Source of the DNA: CAIYZT01 sp031385445
Lineage (GTDB): Bacteria > Pseudomonadota > Alphaproteobacteria > Rhodobacterales > Rhodobacteraceae
NCBI GenBank assembly: GCA_031385445.1
Contig: JANNBM010000024.1
Location: 1-64,000 of the forward strand
Direction: 5' to 3'
Length of the DNA: 64,000 nucleotides
Of the stretch, positions 32,584 through 42,493 are shown piece by piece. A program made the translations under genes and the position numbers. Numbering within the stretch: the stretch's first letter is position 1; the number at the start of each line of letters is the position of its first letter. The notes below the pieces were generated by a model, which saw only the letters and a list, made by a program, of their open reading frames with translations, had not been told where the DNA came from and ran no database searches.

Positions 32584-32913
32584 TCAGTTCAGCTGGTATT
32601 GCAGGGGGTACATGCCATCTTCGAAATCGCCGAACAGATCGGGCAGATCGGGGTGGCTGACCGGCTCCCCTGTCTCGTCGGGGATCAGATTCTGCTCGGA
32701 CACGTAGGCCACATAATAGCTTTGGTCATTTTCGGCGAGCAGATGATAAAACGGCTGGTCCTTGGACGGGCGGCTTTCCTCGGGGATGTTCTGATACCAT
32801 TCTTCGGTGTTTGAAAACATGGCGTCCACGTCAAACACAACGCCCCGAAAGGTTTGCTTGCGATGACGCAAGACCTGACCGATGGCATATTTCGCGTCTG
32901 TCTTAAGCATCAT
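32584..32913 (-). CDS. hspQ: Heat-shock protein HspQ
   Basis: The 109-residue protein from ATG 32913 (behind GGGGGA) has the HspQ/YccV hemimethylated-DNA-binding-like fold: KYAIGQVLRHRKQTFRGVVFDVDAMF, EEWYQNIP, QPFYHLLAEN and YVAYVSEQNL. In E. coli HspQ acts as a specificity-enhancing factor for Lon and affects DnaA stability. The reading frame extends another 18 codons upstream, without family support. It lies 70 bases downstream of nothing related: its neighbours are the STAS gene and a divergent transglycosylase. Confidence 0.88.
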   Translation of the reverse strand: MMLKTDAKYAIGQVLRHRKQTFRGVVFDVDAMFSNTEEWYQNIPEESRPSKDQPFYHLLAENDQSYYVAYVSEQNLIPDETGEPVSHPDLPDLFGDFEDGMYPLQYQLN

Positions 32914-33122
32914 GATATGTCCCCCGACGGTGTATTTTAACCTCAGTTGGGGTGCGGTGTCCATCATCTGCGGCGCTGCGGGGGCGAAACAATCGGCGGC
33001 GATTGTTCAGGCTGCCCGCGCGAGTCCGCTCGCGCAGAAATGATGCCCTGGCGCTTTGCCCCCATTTGCACAGGGCAAAAAATGCCCTATGCTGCCAAAA
33101 AACAAGACCGCACGAGGGGCCC

Positions 33123-33701
33123 ATGAGCAGAACCTTACGTGCGTCGATCCTCTTGCTGTTTCTCGCCTCATGTGGCGGCGGCAAGTTTTCGGCGCCTCGC
33201 AACTTGGACGACGCCTGTGCGATCGTCAACCAACGCCCGGAATATCTGCGGGCCTTCAAGGCGACCGAACGCAAATGGGGTGTTCCGGTCAACGTGCAGA
33301 TGGCCACGATTTATCAGGAATCCAAATTCATCGGCAATGCCCGCACGCCGCACAAATATGCGCTTGGGATCATTCCGATGGGGCGGCAATCGTCGGCATA
33401 CGGGTATTCGCAGGCGCTGGATGGCACCTGGGATGAATATCGGGACGAAGAGGGCGGACGCGGCGCCCGGCGCGACCGGATCGGTGATGCCTCCGATTTC
33501 ATGGGCTGGTATATGGCTCAAAGCCAGGAAACCTTGGGCATTCCGCTTTGGGACGCGGAAAACCACTATTTGGCCTATCACGAAGGCCGCACTGGCTTTG
33601 CCAATCAAAGCTATAACTCCAAGCCTTGGTTGATCGAAGTCGCCGATGAGGTGGGCCAAAGATCAGAGCTTTATGCCGCACAGCTTGCCGGGTGCCGTTA
33701 G
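33123..33701 (+). CDS. Lytic-transglycosylase-like lipoprotein
   Basis: The 192-residue protein from ATG 33123 has a lipoprotein signal ending in the lipobox LASC (Cys17-Gly), so it is probably anchored in a membrane. The soluble part resembles SLT transglycosylases: a catalytic-type Glu in MATIYQESKF, GYSQALDGTWDEY, and YHEGRTGFANQSY near the C-terminus. It would cleave glycan strands, releasing 1,6-anhydromuramic products. The upstream spacer contains a GC-rich direct-repeat-like stretch near 32990-33040. It precedes the DMT exporter. Confidence 0.83.
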   Translation: MSRTLRASILLLFLASCGGGKFSAPRNLDDACAIVNQRPEYLRAFKATERKWGVPVNVQMATIYQESKFIGNARTPHKYALGIIPMGRQSSAYGYSQALDGTWDEYRDEEGGRGARRDRIGDASDFMGWYMAQSQETLGIPLWDAENHYLAYHEGRTGFANQSYNSKPWLIEVADEVGQRSELYAAQLAGCR

Positions 33702-33737
33702 GCGTATCTGCCACCTTCGCCAAAATAGGACGCTGAT

Positions 33738-34610
33738 TTGGAAGCCGTGATCAAGGGTAATCCGGGCAAAGGCGTCGCGCTGGTCGGGCTTGCAACACTG
33801 ATTTTTGCGGCCTCGGACGTGCTGACCAAACACCTGACCGCGACCTATGCTATGGGTCTGGTGCTGGGCCTGCGCTATCTGGTCAATCTTGGTCTGCTGG
33901 CGGTTTTGATGGGCCCGCGCCAAGGTGCCGGGCTTTGGCGCACACAGCGCACGGGGCTCGTGATCGCGCGCGGCCTGTGCCTTAGCGCGGCGACCTTGAC
34001 CATGGTGCTTGCGTTGAAAAGGCTGCCCGTCGCCGAAACCGTGGCGATCATCTATCTCGCGCCGTTCGCGGTGATGCTGCTGTCGGGCCCGCTTTTGGGC
34101 GAGCGGATCGGGGTCTTGGGCTTTGTTGGCGCCGCCGTCGGCTTTGCGGGGGTGCTGCTGATCCTGCGGCCGAACACCGGGCTTGATCCTGTCGGCGTCG
34201 TTTATGCCCTGATCAATGGCGCGCTTGCCACCGCCTATCACCTGTTGACCCGCGTTCTGACCCGCAGCGAAACCATGACTGCGATGCTGTTTCACACGGC
34301 GCTGGTTGGCACGGTGATTTTCGGCATTATGGCCTTTGCCGAAGCCGCAGGCGCCGCACCTACATTGGCGGATTTGGGGCTGATTGTGCTGCTCGGGGCG
34401 TTCCCGATGGCCGGGCATCTGCTGTTCACCGCCGCCTATGCCGAGGCTCCGGCGGGGCTGCTTGCGCCCGTCAACTATCTGCATCTGGTCTGGGCCGCCA
34501 TCCTTGGCGCGCTGGTGTTTGCCCATTGGCCAGACGCGGTGACCATCTTTGGCATGGCACTGGTGATCGCGGCCGGGGCTTTTACCGCCCTGACCGCCCG
34601 CCGCGCCTAA
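33738..34610 (+). CDS. DMT-superfamily (EamA) transporter
   Basis: A 290-residue protein with ten hydrophobic segments arranged as two EamA repeats (first repeat GVALVGLATLIFAASDVLTK; second FMALALVIAAG-type ending). Start options are TTG 33738, 10 bases after AGGA, or GTG 33747. EamA proteins move metabolites such as amino acids or nucleotide-linked compounds, mostly exporting. No substrate can be assigned. It converges on lolA with a four-base overlap. Confidence 0.85.
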   Translation: MEAVIKGNPGKGVALVGLATLIFAASDVLTKHLTATYAMGLVLGLRYLVNLGLLAVLMGPRQGAGLWRTQRTGLVIARGLCLSAATLTMVLALKRLPVAETVAIIYLAPFAVMLLSGPLLGERIGVLGFVGAAVGFAGVLLILRPNTGLDPVGVVYALINGALATAYHLLTRVLTRSETMTAMLFHTALVGTVIFGIMAFAEAAGAAPTLADLGLIVLLGAFPMAGHLLFTAAYAEAPAGLLAPVNYLHLVWAAILGALVFAHWPDAVTIFGMALVIAAGAFTALTARRA

Positions 34611-35209
34611 AATCCGCGCTTTTTCTTTTCGATATCGAGCGAAAACAGCGAGGTTTTATAGGTCCTGCCCAGCTTCATCTCGCCCAAAATCACGGTGGTT
34701 TGCTGGCCCAGATCGTCGGTGATGACCCATTGGCGCAAGGCGACCGGATTGTCGGTGAAAATCAGGTCAATCGTGCCATATTCGGGATGCTCAGGATCCT
34801 GCGCGCGCACCTTGGTCGATGATCCGTCGGCGTCGTGACCCACCACCATGCTGGCGCGGCCAAGGTCGATGTTGGCCCCAAGGATCAGGTTCAAAGGCGT
34901 ACGTGTCAGCGGGTATTGTTCGGGCGGCTGGTTTGATTTCGCATCGAAAATCGCCACCTGACCGGCCGAGGCGAGCACAAGGCTTTCATCCGGCGGCGCA
35001 TATTCAAACCGCACCCGGCCGGGCCGCTGGATATAGATCTTTCCAGTCGAAACCGAACCATCGGCGTTCACTTGGGTGAAGTCCGTTTCGGCGGTCACCA
35101 TCTGATTGAGATAGGAGCTAAGCACGTTCAGCGGCAGCTTTTCGGCGAGGGCCGGAAAAGCAAGAAGAACAAGGGCAAGCGGGGCCAAAAGGGCGGTCAG
35201 ATGTCTCAT
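34607..35209 (-). CDS. lolA: LolA-family outer-membrane lipoprotein carrier
   Basis: From ATG 35209 the 200-residue protein has a cleavable signal (LTALLAPLALVLLAFPALA) and the LolA pattern: LNVLSSYLNQMVTAETDFTQVNADGSVSTGKIYIQRPGRVRFEYAPP. LolA ferries lipoproteins across the periplasm from LolCDE to LolB. Alphaproteobacteria often keep it near ftsK, which here is 4 kb away on the opposite strand. The ubiquinone hydroxylase lies 104 bases upstream. Confidence 0.88.
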   Translation of the reverse strand: MRHLTALLAPLALVLLAFPALAEKLPLNVLSSYLNQMVTAETDFTQVNADGSVSTGKIYIQRPGRVRFEYAPPDESLVLASAGQVAIFDAKSNQPPEQYPLTRTPLNLILGANIDLGRASMVVGHDADGSSTKVRAQDPEHPEYGTIDLIFTDNPVALRQWVITDDLGQQTTVILGEMKLGRTYKTSLFSLDIEKKKRGF

Positions 35210-35312
35210 GCCGCCTATATAGCGGTCCGTTTGGCGCAGTGCATCCCCCCGCTGATCACATGGCGAAGAGATGCCGAGAGGAGTTTTCCGGTTCGTCCGC
35301 CGCACATGGCAA

Positions 35313-36542
35313 TTACAGCGCGCGCCCGGTCAACAGGCGCGGCAGCTCGCCGGACAGTCCGGCGGCTTGGCGGATGAAGCCGCGCCGCAAAACGGGCAGC
35401 GCGCCAACGATGCCAAGGCCAAGGTCACGCCCGGCGCGCAGGATAGGGTTGTCGTTGGAAAACAGCGCGTTGACCCGGTCCATGCCCAGCGCCATCGTCA
35501 TCGCTTCGGGCCGCCGCCAGGTTTGATACCGGGCAAGCACATCTTGCGCACCAATGTCCTCGCCGCGCCGCGCCGCCTCGACCAAAACCTGCGCAAGCGC
35601 CCCCACATCGCGCAGGCCAAGGTTCAATCCCTGTCCCGCGATGGGATGCACGCCGTGCGCGGCATCACCGACCAGCGCCATCCGGTGCCCGGCAAACCGC
35701 TCTGCCAAAGTCAGCGACAAAGGATAGGTGAAACGGTCCCCCGCCAGCGCAATCTCGCCCAGAAAATCGCCAAACCGGCTGCGCAGAGCCGCCAGAAAAT
35801 CACCGTCCCCCAGCGCGGCGATATCAGCGGCTGAGCGGGCAGGCTCGCTCCATACCACTGAACAATGGTGCCCCCCGGCCAGCGGCAGGATTGCAAACGG
35901 CCCGCCGGGGGTGAACCTTTGATGCGCGGTGCCGCCGTGATCGCGGGCGTGATGCACGGCGCAAACCAGCGCCGTCTGGCCATAGTCATGGCCCTGCCGC
36001 GCAATCCCCGCCCGCACCGCCACGCCCGAGGCCCGCCCATCACAGCCCACCACCATTCGCGCGCGCACCTGCGCGCCGCTTGCCAGCGTCACCGAAGCGC
36101 CCTGCGCCGTGATGTCTTGCGCCATCACGCTTTGCCCCGAGATCAGCGTGATCTTTGGCTCTTCGCCCATCGCCGCCAGAAACCCGGCATAAAGATGCCG
36201 GTCTTCCAGCATGAACCCCATCGGGCCTTCTTCAATTTCTGCATGATCGAACTGTAACCAAAAGGGCGAGGCGCCTTGCCCGACCCGCCCGTCACTCGCC
36301 ACGATCTTCAGCATCGGCTGCGCCTTTGCCCCGACGCGGGCCCAAACCCCGATCGCCGTCAACAGCCGTTTTGACGCGATCGACAGCGCATAGGCCCGCC
36401 CGTCAAATCCCGCGTTCGCCCGTGTCGGCGCAGGCCGCGCATCCACCACCGTCACCGACAAGCCGCCGCTTGCAAGCGCCAATGCCAGAGCCGGGCCGTT
36501 CAGCCCGCCGCCCACGATCACGATATCGCTGTCATATGTCAT
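35313..36542 (-). CDS. UbiH/UbiF/VisC-type FAD-dependent hydroxylase
   Basis: The 409-residue monooxygenase (ATG 36542) starts with IVIVGGGLNGPALALAL (GxGxxG at about 11-16), has the DG motif in VVGCDGRASGVA and the GDAAHGVHPIAGQGLNLGLRD segment of the ubiquinone-biosynthesis hydroxylases. It introduces a ring hydroxyl in ubiquinone synthesis using NAD(P)H and oxygen. Which position (C5, C6 or C1) cannot be read from the sequence, so no symbol is given. It is divergent from the amidase with 78 bases between starts. Confidence 0.88.
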   Translation of the reverse strand: MTYDSDIVIVGGGLNGPALALALASGGLSVTVVDARPAPTRANAGFDGRAYALSIASKRLLTAIGVWARVGAKAQPMLKIVASDGRVGQGASPFWLQFDHAEIEEGPMGFMLEDRHLYAGFLAAMGEEPKITLISGQSVMAQDITAQGASVTLASGAQVRARMVVGCDGRASGVAVRAGIARQGHDYGQTALVCAVHHARDHGGTAHQRFTPGGPFAILPLAGGHHCSVVWSEPARSAADIAALGDGDFLAALRSRFGDFLGEIALAGDRFTYPLSLTLAERFAGHRMALVGDAAHGVHPIAGQGLNLGLRDVGALAQVLVEAARRGEDIGAQDVLARYQTWRRPEAMTMALGMDRVNALFSNDNPILRAGRDLGLGIVGALPVLRRGFIRQAAGLSGELPRLLTGRAL

Positions 36543-36620
36543 GCCGTTGAATATGGTCCAACGGGCGGGATTGTCCATGCGCTGCCGTGACGATAGCGTG
36601 GCGATATAAGGGGAGGTGCG

Positions 36621-37949
36621 ATGAAAACCTGGTCCAACATGACAGCCGCTGAGCTTGGCCGTGCCATCGGCAAAGGCACGATTAACGCGGTCGAGCTGGC
36701 CGAGTACTTTTTGGACCGGATCGAAAGCCACGAGATCGCGCCGCGCGTCTATGCCCGCAGCACCCAAACCCGCGCGCGGGGCGAGGCGATGGGCGCGGCG
36801 AGCCGGGCCAAACGCGGCCTGAGGCACGGCCCGCTGGACGGGGTGCCGGTGTCGTGGAAGGATTTGTTCGACACCGCAGGCACCCTGACCGAGGCCGGAT
36901 CGGCGCTGCTGCGCGGCCGCACGCCCGCGGTGGATGCGGCGGTTCTAAGCGCGGCGACGCTGGAAGGGTTGGTCTGTCTGGGCAAAACTCATATGGCAGA
37001 ACTGGCGTTTTCGGGGCTTGGCCTGAACCCTGTCACGGCCACGCCGCCCTGCATCAACGATCCGCACGCGGTGGCGGGGGGGTCTTCGTCGGGGGCGGCG
37101 GCGTCGGTGGCCTTCGGACTGGCCCCGGCGGCGATCGGGTCTGATACCGGCGGATCGGTGCGCGTTCCTTCGGCGTGGAATGATCTGGTGGGCTTGAAAA
37201 CCACATGGGGCCGATTGCCGCTGGCGGGTACGGTGCCCCTGTGTGAAAAGTTCGATACCGTGGGGTTTTTAACCCGCAGCGTTGAAGACAGCGCGCTATT
37301 GCTGGCCGCCTGCGAGGGGCGCAAACCGATGGACCTGTCGGTGCCCAGCTTTCGCGGCCTGCGGCTTGCGGTGCTGGAAACCGTGGCGATGGACGATGTG
37401 CGGCAGGGGCCTGCGAAGGGGTTCGAGGGCGCGATATCCCGGCTGGGCCGCAGCGGCGCAATCATCAGCCGCACCCGTTTTCCGGCGATGGCCGAGGCAA
37501 TCTCGCTTGCCGGGATTTTGTTCACTGCCGAAGCTTATGGCATCTGGTCCAGCGTGATCGAATCCGCGCCCGAAAAGATGTTCCGGCGGACCCTTGACCG
37601 CTTTCGCAGCGGCGGGACGGTCCTGGCGTGTGATTATGTGGCCGGCTGGCGGCGGCTGATGCAGATCCGCGCCGAGTGGGCGCAGCAGATGGCAGGCTTT
37701 GACGCGATTTTGCTGCCCACCTCGCCAATCCTGCCGCCCGACGCCGCCCGACTGATGACCGACGACGCCTATTACGTCACCGAAAACCTGCTCGCCCTGC
37801 GCAACACAAAGGTCGGCAACATGATGGACCTGCCGGTGCTGACCCTGCCGACGGGCCAGCCCTCTTGCGGCATTTCCATCATGGGCACGGCGGGCAACGA
37901 AGAGCGCCTGATCCATATTGGTCTGGCCGCCGAGCGCGCGCTGATCTGA
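36621..37949 (+). CDS. Amidase signature family enzyme
   Basis: The 442-residue protein has the amidase-signature triad region: Lys in GVPVSWKDLFDTAG, then AGGSSSGAAASVAFGLAPAAIGSDTGGSVRVPS, which supplies the cis-Ser and nucleophile Ser. Family members hydrolyse amides, including aryl, fatty and peptide amides, or act in aminoacyl-tRNA amidation (GatA). The absence of gatB/gatC neighbours and the moderate length suggest a free-standing amidase. No precise substrate can be assigned. The start follows GGGGAGGTG. Confidence 0.85.
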   Translation: MKTWSNMTAAELGRAIGKGTINAVELAEYFLDRIESHEIAPRVYARSTQTRARGEAMGAASRAKRGLRHGPLDGVPVSWKDLFDTAGTLTEAGSALLRGRTPAVDAAVLSAATLEGLVCLGKTHMAELAFSGLGLNPVTATPPCINDPHAVAGGSSSGAAASVAFGLAPAAIGSDTGGSVRVPSAWNDLVGLKTTWGRLPLAGTVPLCEKFDTVGFLTRSVEDSALLLAACEGRKPMDLSVPSFRGLRLAVLETVAMDDVRQGPAKGFEGAISRLGRSGAIISRTRFPAMAEAISLAGILFTAEAYGIWSSVIESAPEKMFRRTLDRFRSGGTVLACDYVAGWRRLMQIRAEWAQQMAGFDAILLPTSPILPPDAARLMTDDAYYVTENLLALRNTKVGNMMDLPVLTLPTGQPSCGISIMGTAGNEERLIHIGLAAERALI

Positions 37950-38127
37950 GGCGGTGAAACAGGCAGCAGGGCCGACTGTTTCACCGCAACACGCCAAAAT
38001 CATTGCGAAAAAGCCACAGCTTGCCCCTGCATCCCCGCGCAATCGTTACGTTTTTATGGACCTGCCCCGCGCAGGCCGCTAAGGTTTCGGTGTAACGGGG
38101 CGGAATGACCCTGATGTTGAGGCAGCA

Positions 38128-39306
38128 ATGGCGTTTCCAGAGCGGTTTTCGAACCTGCCGGACTATGCGTTTCCGCGTTTGCGGAAGCTTTTGGACCCGC
38201 ACGCCTCTGGCGGCGACCCCATCGTCATGACCATCGGCGAGCCTCGCCACCCGATGCCGGACTTCGTGGCCGAGGTGGTGAATCAAAACCTGGCAGGTTT
38301 CAGCCTTTATCCGCCAAATGACGGCGCGCCAGAGCTGCTGGATGCCATCTGCGGCTGGCTTAAACTGCGCTATGGCGTTGATATTGCTGCGGATCGCACG
38401 ATGAACCTGAACGGCACGCGCGAAGGGTTGTTCAACGCCTGCATCGCGATGTGCCCAGAGAAAAAGAACGGCCAGACGCCGATTGTGCTGATGCCGAACC
38501 CGTTTTATCAGGTCTATGCCGTGGCCGCGCTGACCGTCGGGGCAGAGCCGATGTATGTGCCTGCGACCGCCGCCACCGGGTTTTTGCCCGATTACGCGGG
38601 CCTGCCCGGGGCCAGGCTTGACCGGGTTGCCATCGCCTATCTGTGCTCGCCCGCCAATCCGCAAGGCGCGGTGGCAAGCCCGGATTACCTGAAAACGTTG
38701 CTGGATCTGGCCGAAAAGCACGATTTCATCATTCTGGCCGATGAATGTTATTCCGAAATTTGGGCCGACACCGCCCCCACCGGCATTTTGCAGGTCGCGG
38801 ACAAGATGGGCGCGAACCCCGAGCGGGTGTTTGCGTTTCACTCGCTGTCCAAACGGTCCAACCTGCCGGGGCTTCGGTCAGGATTTGTGGCGGGCGGCGC
38901 GCAAGGCATCGCGCAGATGCGCAAACTGCGCAGCTTTGCCGGATCGCCGGTGCCCCTGCCGCTGCAGCGCGTCAGCGCAGCGGCGTGGCGGGACGAGGCG
39001 CATGTGAACGCTTCCCGCGCGCTGTACCACGAAAAATTCGCCTGCGCGAAAGCGGTGTTTCGGGGTATTCAAGGTTTTCAGCTTCCCCAAGGCGGCTTTT
39101 TCTTGTGGCTGCCGGTCGATAATGGCGAGGCCGCCACGCTGCGCCTGTGGCGCGAAACGGGCGTCAAGGTTTTGCCGGGGGCCTATCTTTCGCGCGATGT
39201 CGCGGGCGATAATCCGGGCAAAAATTACATAAGGGTCGCTTTGGTGGCCCCAATAGAAGAAACGCAGCGCGGGCTGACCATGCTCCGCGACTGCCTCTAT
39301 CGGTGA
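38128..39306 (+). CDS. dapC: Class I aminotransferase, probably succinyl-DAP type (DapC)
   Basis: A 392-residue PLP aminotransferase with YLCSPANPQGAVASP, the PLP-lysine motif in FAFHSLSKRSNLPGLRSGF and the family ending KNYIRVALVAPIEETQ. The SxSKRSNxPGxRxGF segment is that of N-succinyl-LL-diaminopimelate aminotransferases in proteobacteria, which act in lysine and peptidoglycan precursor synthesis. The assignment to DapC is by that motif and genome context, not proof. Its stop overlaps a GTG of ftsK's frame; the operon with ftsK fits. Confidence 0.8.
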   Translation: MAFPERFSNLPDYAFPRLRKLLDPHASGGDPIVMTIGEPRHPMPDFVAEVVNQNLAGFSLYPPNDGAPELLDAICGWLKLRYGVDIAADRTMNLNGTREGLFNACIAMCPEKKNGQTPIVLMPNPFYQVYAVAALTVGAEPMYVPATAATGFLPDYAGLPGARLDRVAIAYLCSPANPQGAVASPDYLKTLLDLAEKHDFIILADECYSEIWADTAPTGILQVADKMGANPERVFAFHSLSKRSNLPGLRSGFVAGGAQGIAQMRKLRSFAGSPVPLPLQRVSAAAWRDEAHVNASRALYHEKFACAKAVFRGIQGFQLPQGGFFLWLPVDNGEAATLRLWRETGVKVLPGAYLSRDVAGDNPGKNYIRVALVAPIEETQRGLTMLRDCLYR

Positions 39307-39317
39307 GGTTCAGGTCA

Positions 39318-42300
39318 ATGGCATCCTATCAGGCACGTCAGCGCGATCCGCTTTTGGATCAAGGCACAGCAGCGATGCTGGAACGGCGCGGGCGCGAATT
39401 GTTTGGCGCGGGGCTGGTGTTTCTCAGCTTTTGTACGGCGCTGATGCTGTGGAGTTACTCGCCCGAAGACCCGTCCTGGATGGTGGCCTCGGACAAGCCC
39501 ATCGCCAATATCTTCGGCCATTTCGGGGCCTCGCTCGCCTCCACGATGATCCTGCTGGCGGGCAAGGGGTCTTGGGTGCTGCCGCTGATTGTCACGGTTT
39601 GGGGGATGCGGTTTGTGCTGCACCGCGGGGCGGAGCGGGTGCTGACCCGCTCGATCTTTTTGCCGCTCGCCGCCGCTGCGGCCTCTGTTTATGGCGCGAC
39701 GCTGACCGCTGGTACGGATTGGCCGCATTATTTTGGCCTTGGCGGGCTGTTTGGTGATACGTTTCTGGGTGTTCTGGTCAACGTTATGCCGCTGTCGCCC
39801 GAATTCGGGATCAAGGTGATGAGTCTGATCTTCGGCGTGGTGATGATTGGCGCGGCCCTGTTGATTGCGGGATTTACCAAGCCCGAAATGGCCACGATGG
39901 CGCGTTTTCTGACCAATGGCGTGATCCTGACCTATGATTCCCTGCTGGGCGCGGCACAGAAGGGTGCGGCGGGGTCGCTGCGCGCGGGCATGGCTTTGCA
40001 GGAACGCCGCAGCGCCGCCACGGCGAACGCGGCGCAGCCCGGCGCTGCATCCTTTGCCGCCGCACAGCGCGCTGGCCTCGTGCGCCGCTCTGAACCTGTG
40101 GTCGAAACCGGCCCGCATACCAAACCCGACTGGGGCCGCGCCGCGCCTTTGCGTGCCGATACCCGCTATCCCGAACCCCTGTCCGAAGCCGCCGCCTATG
40201 CCGCCCCGCGGGAGCGGTCCGGCTTCATGGCGCTGATGCCCTCGGCGCTGCGCCGCGTCGTTCACCCCGAACCCGAATTGATCGACCGGCGCCTGTCCGA
40301 TGAGGCCGAGCTGTTGATCGACCTGCCCGATGCCGACCGCATCAAATCGCGGATTTCCGATGCAGTGCGCCAGCGCAGCGGCATGCCCGCGCCAAACGCC
40401 CCCCCCTTGAACCCGATTTCCGCCGCCATTGCGCGCCGCGAACCGGGCATGACCCGCCTCAGCAGCCCTGCGCCGCTGATCATGGGCGCGCGCCGCGCCG
40501 AGCCGCCGGTTTCCGCGTCGCTCGGCGCCGCCCAGTCGCTTGCCCCCGGCGGTCAGACGCCCGGTTTCACCTCGCGCCGCAGCGAAGGCGCGCAAACGTT
40601 AACCACAGACCGCGCCATCGCGGCCGACTGGGATGCGGATTATCACGCCGACATGGACGCCGATCTGGACGAGGCTGAAACCTTTACCCCTGGCCCCGAC
40701 CTGCGCGCGCAAATTCCCGGCCCCGATCTGCGCCGCCCCGTGGTGCAAGCGGCCGCCCGCAAAGCCGCCGCGCCCTCGCGGCAGGCCATGGCCGAAGCCC
40801 AGCCGCGCCTGCGTTTCGATGATCCGACCCCGACTTATGATCTGCCACCCCTGTCTTTGCTGTCCAACCCCGCCAATATTCAGCGCAACACCCTGTCCAA
40901 CGATGCGCTCGAAGAAAACGCGCGCATGCTGGAATCCGTGCTCGACGATTACGGCGTGCGCGGCGAGATCACCTCGGTCCGCCCCGGACCGGTGGTCACC
41001 ATGTACGAGCTGGAACCCGCCCCCGGCCTGAAAGCCAGCCGCGTCATCGGCCTGTCCGACGATATCGCGCGGTCTATGTCCGCCCTCAGCGCCCGCGTGT
41101 CCACCGTTCCGGGCCGCACCGTGATCGGGATCGAACTGCCCAACGCCGTGCGCGAAAAGGTGGTCCTGCGCGAAATCATCGCCGCGCGCGACTTTGGCGA
41201 CAGCGCCATGCGGTTGCCGCTGGCCTTGGGTAAAGATATCGGCGGCGAGCCCATTATCGCCAACCTCGCCAAAATGCCCCACCTTTTGATCGCGGGCACC
41301 ACGGGTTCGGGCAAGTCGGTGGCGATCAACACCATGATCCTGTCGCTGCTCTACAAACTCTCGCCCGAGGAATGCCGCCTGATCATGATCGACCCGAAGA
41401 TGCTGGAACTGTCGGTCTATGACGGCATTCCGCATCTTCTGTCCCCGGTCGTGACCGACCCCAAAAAGGCGGTTGTCGCGCTGAAATGGGTGGTGGGCGA
41501 GATGGAGGAACGCTATCGCAAGATGTCCAAGATGGGCGTGCGCAACATCGAGGGCTATAACGGCCGCGTGCGCGAGGCTTTGGCCAAGAACGAGATGTTC
41601 AAGCGCACCATTCAGACCGGATTTGATGAAGATACCGGCGAGCCGGTGTTTGAAACGGACGAGTTCCAGCCGGTCGTGCTGCCCTATATCGTGGTGGTGG
41701 TGGACGAGATGGCCGATCTGATGATGGTCGCCGGCAAGGAAATCGAAGCCTGTATTCAGCGCCTGGCGCAGATGGCGCGGGCAAGCGGCATCCACCTGAT
41801 CATGGCCACGCAGCGCCCCTCGGTCGATGTGATCACCGGCACGATCAAGGCCAACTTCCCGACAAGGATCTCGTTTCAGGTCACGTCCAAGATCGACAGC
41901 CGCACCATTCTGGGCGAGCAGGGGGCTGAGCAACTGCTGGGCATGGGCGACATGCTGTATATGGCGGGCGGCGGGCGCGTTTCGCGGATCCACGGGCCGT
42001 TTGTGTCGGACGAAGAGGTCGAGGAAATCGTCAACCACCTGAAATCCTACGGTCCGCCGGTCTATATGTCGGGCGTGGTCGATGGACCCGAGGATGAGAA
42101 CGCCGCCGAGATTGACGCGGTTCTGGGGCTGGGCGCAGACGGCTTGGACGACAGCCTTTACGATCAGGCGGTGGCGATTGTGGCCAAGGACCGCAAATGC
42201 TCGACCTCCTATATCCAGCGCAAACTTGGCATCGGGTATAACAAGGCCGCCAAGTTGGTGGAGCAGATGGAAGAGCATTCGGTGATCACGGCGGCGAACC

Positions 42301-42338
42301 ATGTGGGCAAGCGGGAGATTTTGATCGAGGAGCGGTGA
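39318..42338 (+). CDS. ftsK: DNA translocase FtsK
   Basis: This 1006-residue protein (ATG 39318; GTG 39303 is an alternative overlapping the previous stop) anchors at the septum through about four N-terminal membrane helices (residues about 32-190). A long Ala/Pro-rich linker follows, then the motor (ARSMSALSARVSTVPGR; Walker A GTTGSGKS at about 660-667; Walker B in IVVVVDEMADLMMV) and a C-terminal gamma winged helix (YIQRKLGIGYNKAAKLVEQME). It pumps DNA and activates XerCD at division. The length is normal for alphaproteobacteria. Confidence 0.96.
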   Translation: MASYQARQRDPLLDQGTAAMLERRGRELFGAGLVFLSFCTALMLWSYSPEDPSWMVASDKPIANIFGHFGASLASTMILLAGKGSWVLPLIVTVWGMRFVLHRGAERVLTRSIFLPLAAAAASVYGATLTAGTDWPHYFGLGGLFGDTFLGVLVNVMPLSPEFGIKVMSLIFGVVMIGAALLIAGFTKPEMATMARFLTNGVILTYDSLLGAAQKGAAGSLRAGMALQERRSAATANAAQPGAASFAAAQRAGLVRRSEPVVETGPHTKPDWGRAAPLRADTRYPEPLSEAAAYAAPRERSGFMALMPSALRRVVHPEPELIDRRLSDEAELLIDLPDADRIKSRISDAVRQRSGMPAPNAPPLNPISAAIARREPGMTRLSSPAPLIMGARRAEPPVSASLGAAQSLAPGGQTPGFTSRRSEGAQTLTTDRAIAADWDADYHADMDADLDEAETFTPGPDLRAQIPGPDLRRPVVQAAARKAAAPSRQAMAEAQPRLRFDDPTPTYDLPPLSLLSNPANIQRNTLSNDALEENARMLESVLDDYGVRGEITSVRPGPVVTMYELEPAPGLKASRVIGLSDDIARSMSALSARVSTVPGRTVIGIELPNAVREKVVLREIIAARDFGDSAMRLPLALGKDIGGEPIIANLAKMPHLLIAGTTGSGKSVAINTMILSLLYKLSPEECRLIMIDPKMLELSVYDGIPHLLSPVVTDPKKAVVALKWVVGEMEERYRKMSKMGVRNIEGYNGRVREALAKNEMFKRTIQTGFDEDTGEPVFETDEFQPVVLPYIVVVVDEMADLMMVAGKEIEACIQRLAQMARASGIHLIMATQRPSVDVITGTIKANFPTRISFQVTSKIDSRTILGEQGAEQLLGMGDMLYMAGGGRVSRIHGPFVSDEEVEEIVNHLKSYGPPVYMSGVVDGPEDENAAEIDAVLGLGADGLDDSLYDQAVAIVAKDRKCSTSYIQRKLGIGYNKAAKLVEQMEEHSVITAANHVGKREILIEER

Positions 42339-42373
42339 GGGGGGGCGGATTCATGCCCCGACCCGCAAGTTCC

Positions 42374-42400
42374 GGTAGGGTGCGTGATTTCACGCACCGC
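42374..42400 (+). repeat. REP-type palindrome 1
   Basis: GGTAGGG is followed by the perfect stem GGTGCGTGA / TCACGCACC with a TT loop, then GC. It lies 36 bases after the ftsK stop and faces REP 2, forming a near-perfect inverted pair. Confidence 0.85.
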
Positions 42401-42415
42401 TCCACCGCCACCATC

Positions 42416-42440
42416 GGTGCGTGAAATCACGCACCCTACC
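42416..42440 (-). repeat. REP-type palindrome 2 (inverted)
   Basis: This is the reverse complement of REP 1: GGTGCGTGA / TCACGCACC with the GGTAGGG tail. The flanks also match REP 1, differing at one position over more than 30 bases, so REP 1 and 2 form a BIME-like unit. Confidence 0.85.
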
Positions 42441-42493
42441 GAAACTTCGGGGGGCAAGCACATCCGGTCACGTACCGCCTTGTTACCGGCAGC